In this document: positions 63,020 to 64,000 of the stretch, one piece after another
Position numbering within the stretch: the first letter of the stretch is position 1
Layout of the letters: the number at the start of each line of letters is the position of its first letter
DNA from: Laguncularia racemosa
Taxonomy: Eukaryota; Streptophyta; Magnoliopsida; Myrtales; Combretaceae
Assembly: GCA_037954665.1 (NCBI GenBank)
Contig: JBBMOL010000180.1
Coordinates: 1,116,001 to 1,180,000, forward strand
Length of the DNA stretch: 64,000 bases
Direction of reading: 5' to 3'
Position numbers and translations under genes: made by a program
The notes under the pieces: generated by a model
Seen by the model: the letters and a program-made list of their open reading frames with translations, nothing else
Databases searched by the model: none
Told to the model about the DNA's origin: nothing

Positions 63020-64000
63020 CAATTCAATCAATTTAGTAGGTTTTGTTTTTTTTCAAAAAAAAATTTACCTATCCCTAATTTTTACTACTAATGTGAAGAA
63101 TGATCAATAAATATTATGTTAATAGGTAGTCTATAGGTATCCCGTGAATGAACTTTGATCCTGGGAAGGGAAGATGTCCTGATGGCATGACCCAACCCAC
63201 CCAAGCATGTTATTAATTCTTTGTTAGCTCTTTTTAGAAATTAAGTCAAACAATTCAGGAAGACAAAAGTTTAAAAGAAATAATGAAATAAACCATGTGC
63301 GTAGGTACAAGAGGGCGTTGGACTCCAATAAATGGCCCTCCAATTCGACGGAACGGCCTATCCTCTTCACATTAATGGGCTACCTTTTATTGCATTGCAT
63401 GGACCAAGCTTCTACATTGTTTTACTTCAATAAAATAAATAAATAATAAAAAAAAGACAAATATTAAGACTTTTATTCTCTATTAAAAAAAAAAATATTT
63501 AGAGGTTGAGACCTTTGATACCAAATTACTAAGATTTTGAATGATGGAATGATGGATAAAATTGTGGTATCTCTACACGTTTAGATATTCTTTAATTATA
63601 TGCTATTTGACAATACGCAATTAAGATGATAAGTGTAAAATAAGAAAAAAAAAAAATAATTAGGTGCATTCGAAGCTTATCTACCTATTTCACGTGACGC
63701 TGGATATATATCTGCAATGATTGGAGTGATAATATGACTTTCTCATTATCTACTAATATTTATTACCCTTTATCTTTATCGTTTGATTTGCTTCCGGCTG
63801 TTTGGATAAGCATCCCTTATCTTTTTCTTGTGATTCAATTTCTAATCTTATAATTTAATTAAATACATCAAAATTTAATCGTTATTCATTATTAAATTAT
63901 TATTATTATTATTATATAAATTAATAATAAAATTAAAAAGTAAATTAATCCCATTAAAAACATAAAAAATTCCTTGGACATCCCTCCCCACGTGCTCACA

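Larger units (their letters stand above)
61502..64000. other. AT-rich DNA with simple repeats, no gene recognised
   Basis: It holds a (TA)n microsatellite (62988-63016), T- and A-runs and no recognisable protein domain. The open frame 62367-62675 is not supported by a known motif. Confidence 0.55.

Overview
The window is nuclear DNA of a flowering plant, most likely a eudicot with a transposon-rich genome. It is AT-rich. It holds two intact-looking host genes with plant-type introns, and most of the rest is decayed transposable elements inserted into one another. The species cannot be named from the sequence.

Layout. 1-3087: AT-rich non-coding DNA with a diverged 460-bp tandem duplication. 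3088-13542: body of a Ty3/gypsy element of the Tat/Ogre type: LTR, primer-binding site, gag, protease, reverse transcriptase, a second plant RNase H, integrase, then an antisense plant-mobile-domain ORF and a polypurine tract. 14353-23544: an hAT transposon (hAT-A) with a second hAT (hAT-B, 18649-23275) inserted in it. 23545-25639: unassigned DNA with tandem and inverted repeats. 25640-27131: a second copy of the Tat LTR, split by a 908-bp solo LTR with a perfect 5-bp target duplication. The sequence TATAG lies outside both Tat LTRs, so 3088-27131 may be one Tat element carrying three nested insertions. About 27490-28392: part of another LTR in reverse orientation. 28819-33295: a small LTR element with gag, zinc knuckle and protease but no polymerase or integrase; its 5' LTR carries a 120-bp palindrome that includes the primer-binding site, and its body carries an 888-bp hAT-like element with a captured gag fragment.

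Host genes. 39308-42425 (+): six-exon aldo-keto reductase of the mannose-6-phosphate / sorbitol-6-phosphate reductase family, 310 aa. 48818-49860 (+): BASIC PENTACYSTEINE (GAGA-binding) transcription factor, class II type, 313 aa, with a probable long 5'UTR intron and a CT-repeat block in its own leader. These two genes are not functionally linked as far as the sequence shows.

Right part. 55577-61493: a third hAT (hAT-C) with a perfect 8-bp target duplication, carrying a deleted PIF/Harbinger element (58635-60756). The rest, to 64000, is AT-rich with no recognised gene. No tRNA, rRNA or CRISPR array was seen. All element genes are broken by stops and frameshifts, so the element machinery is dead or non-autonomous.
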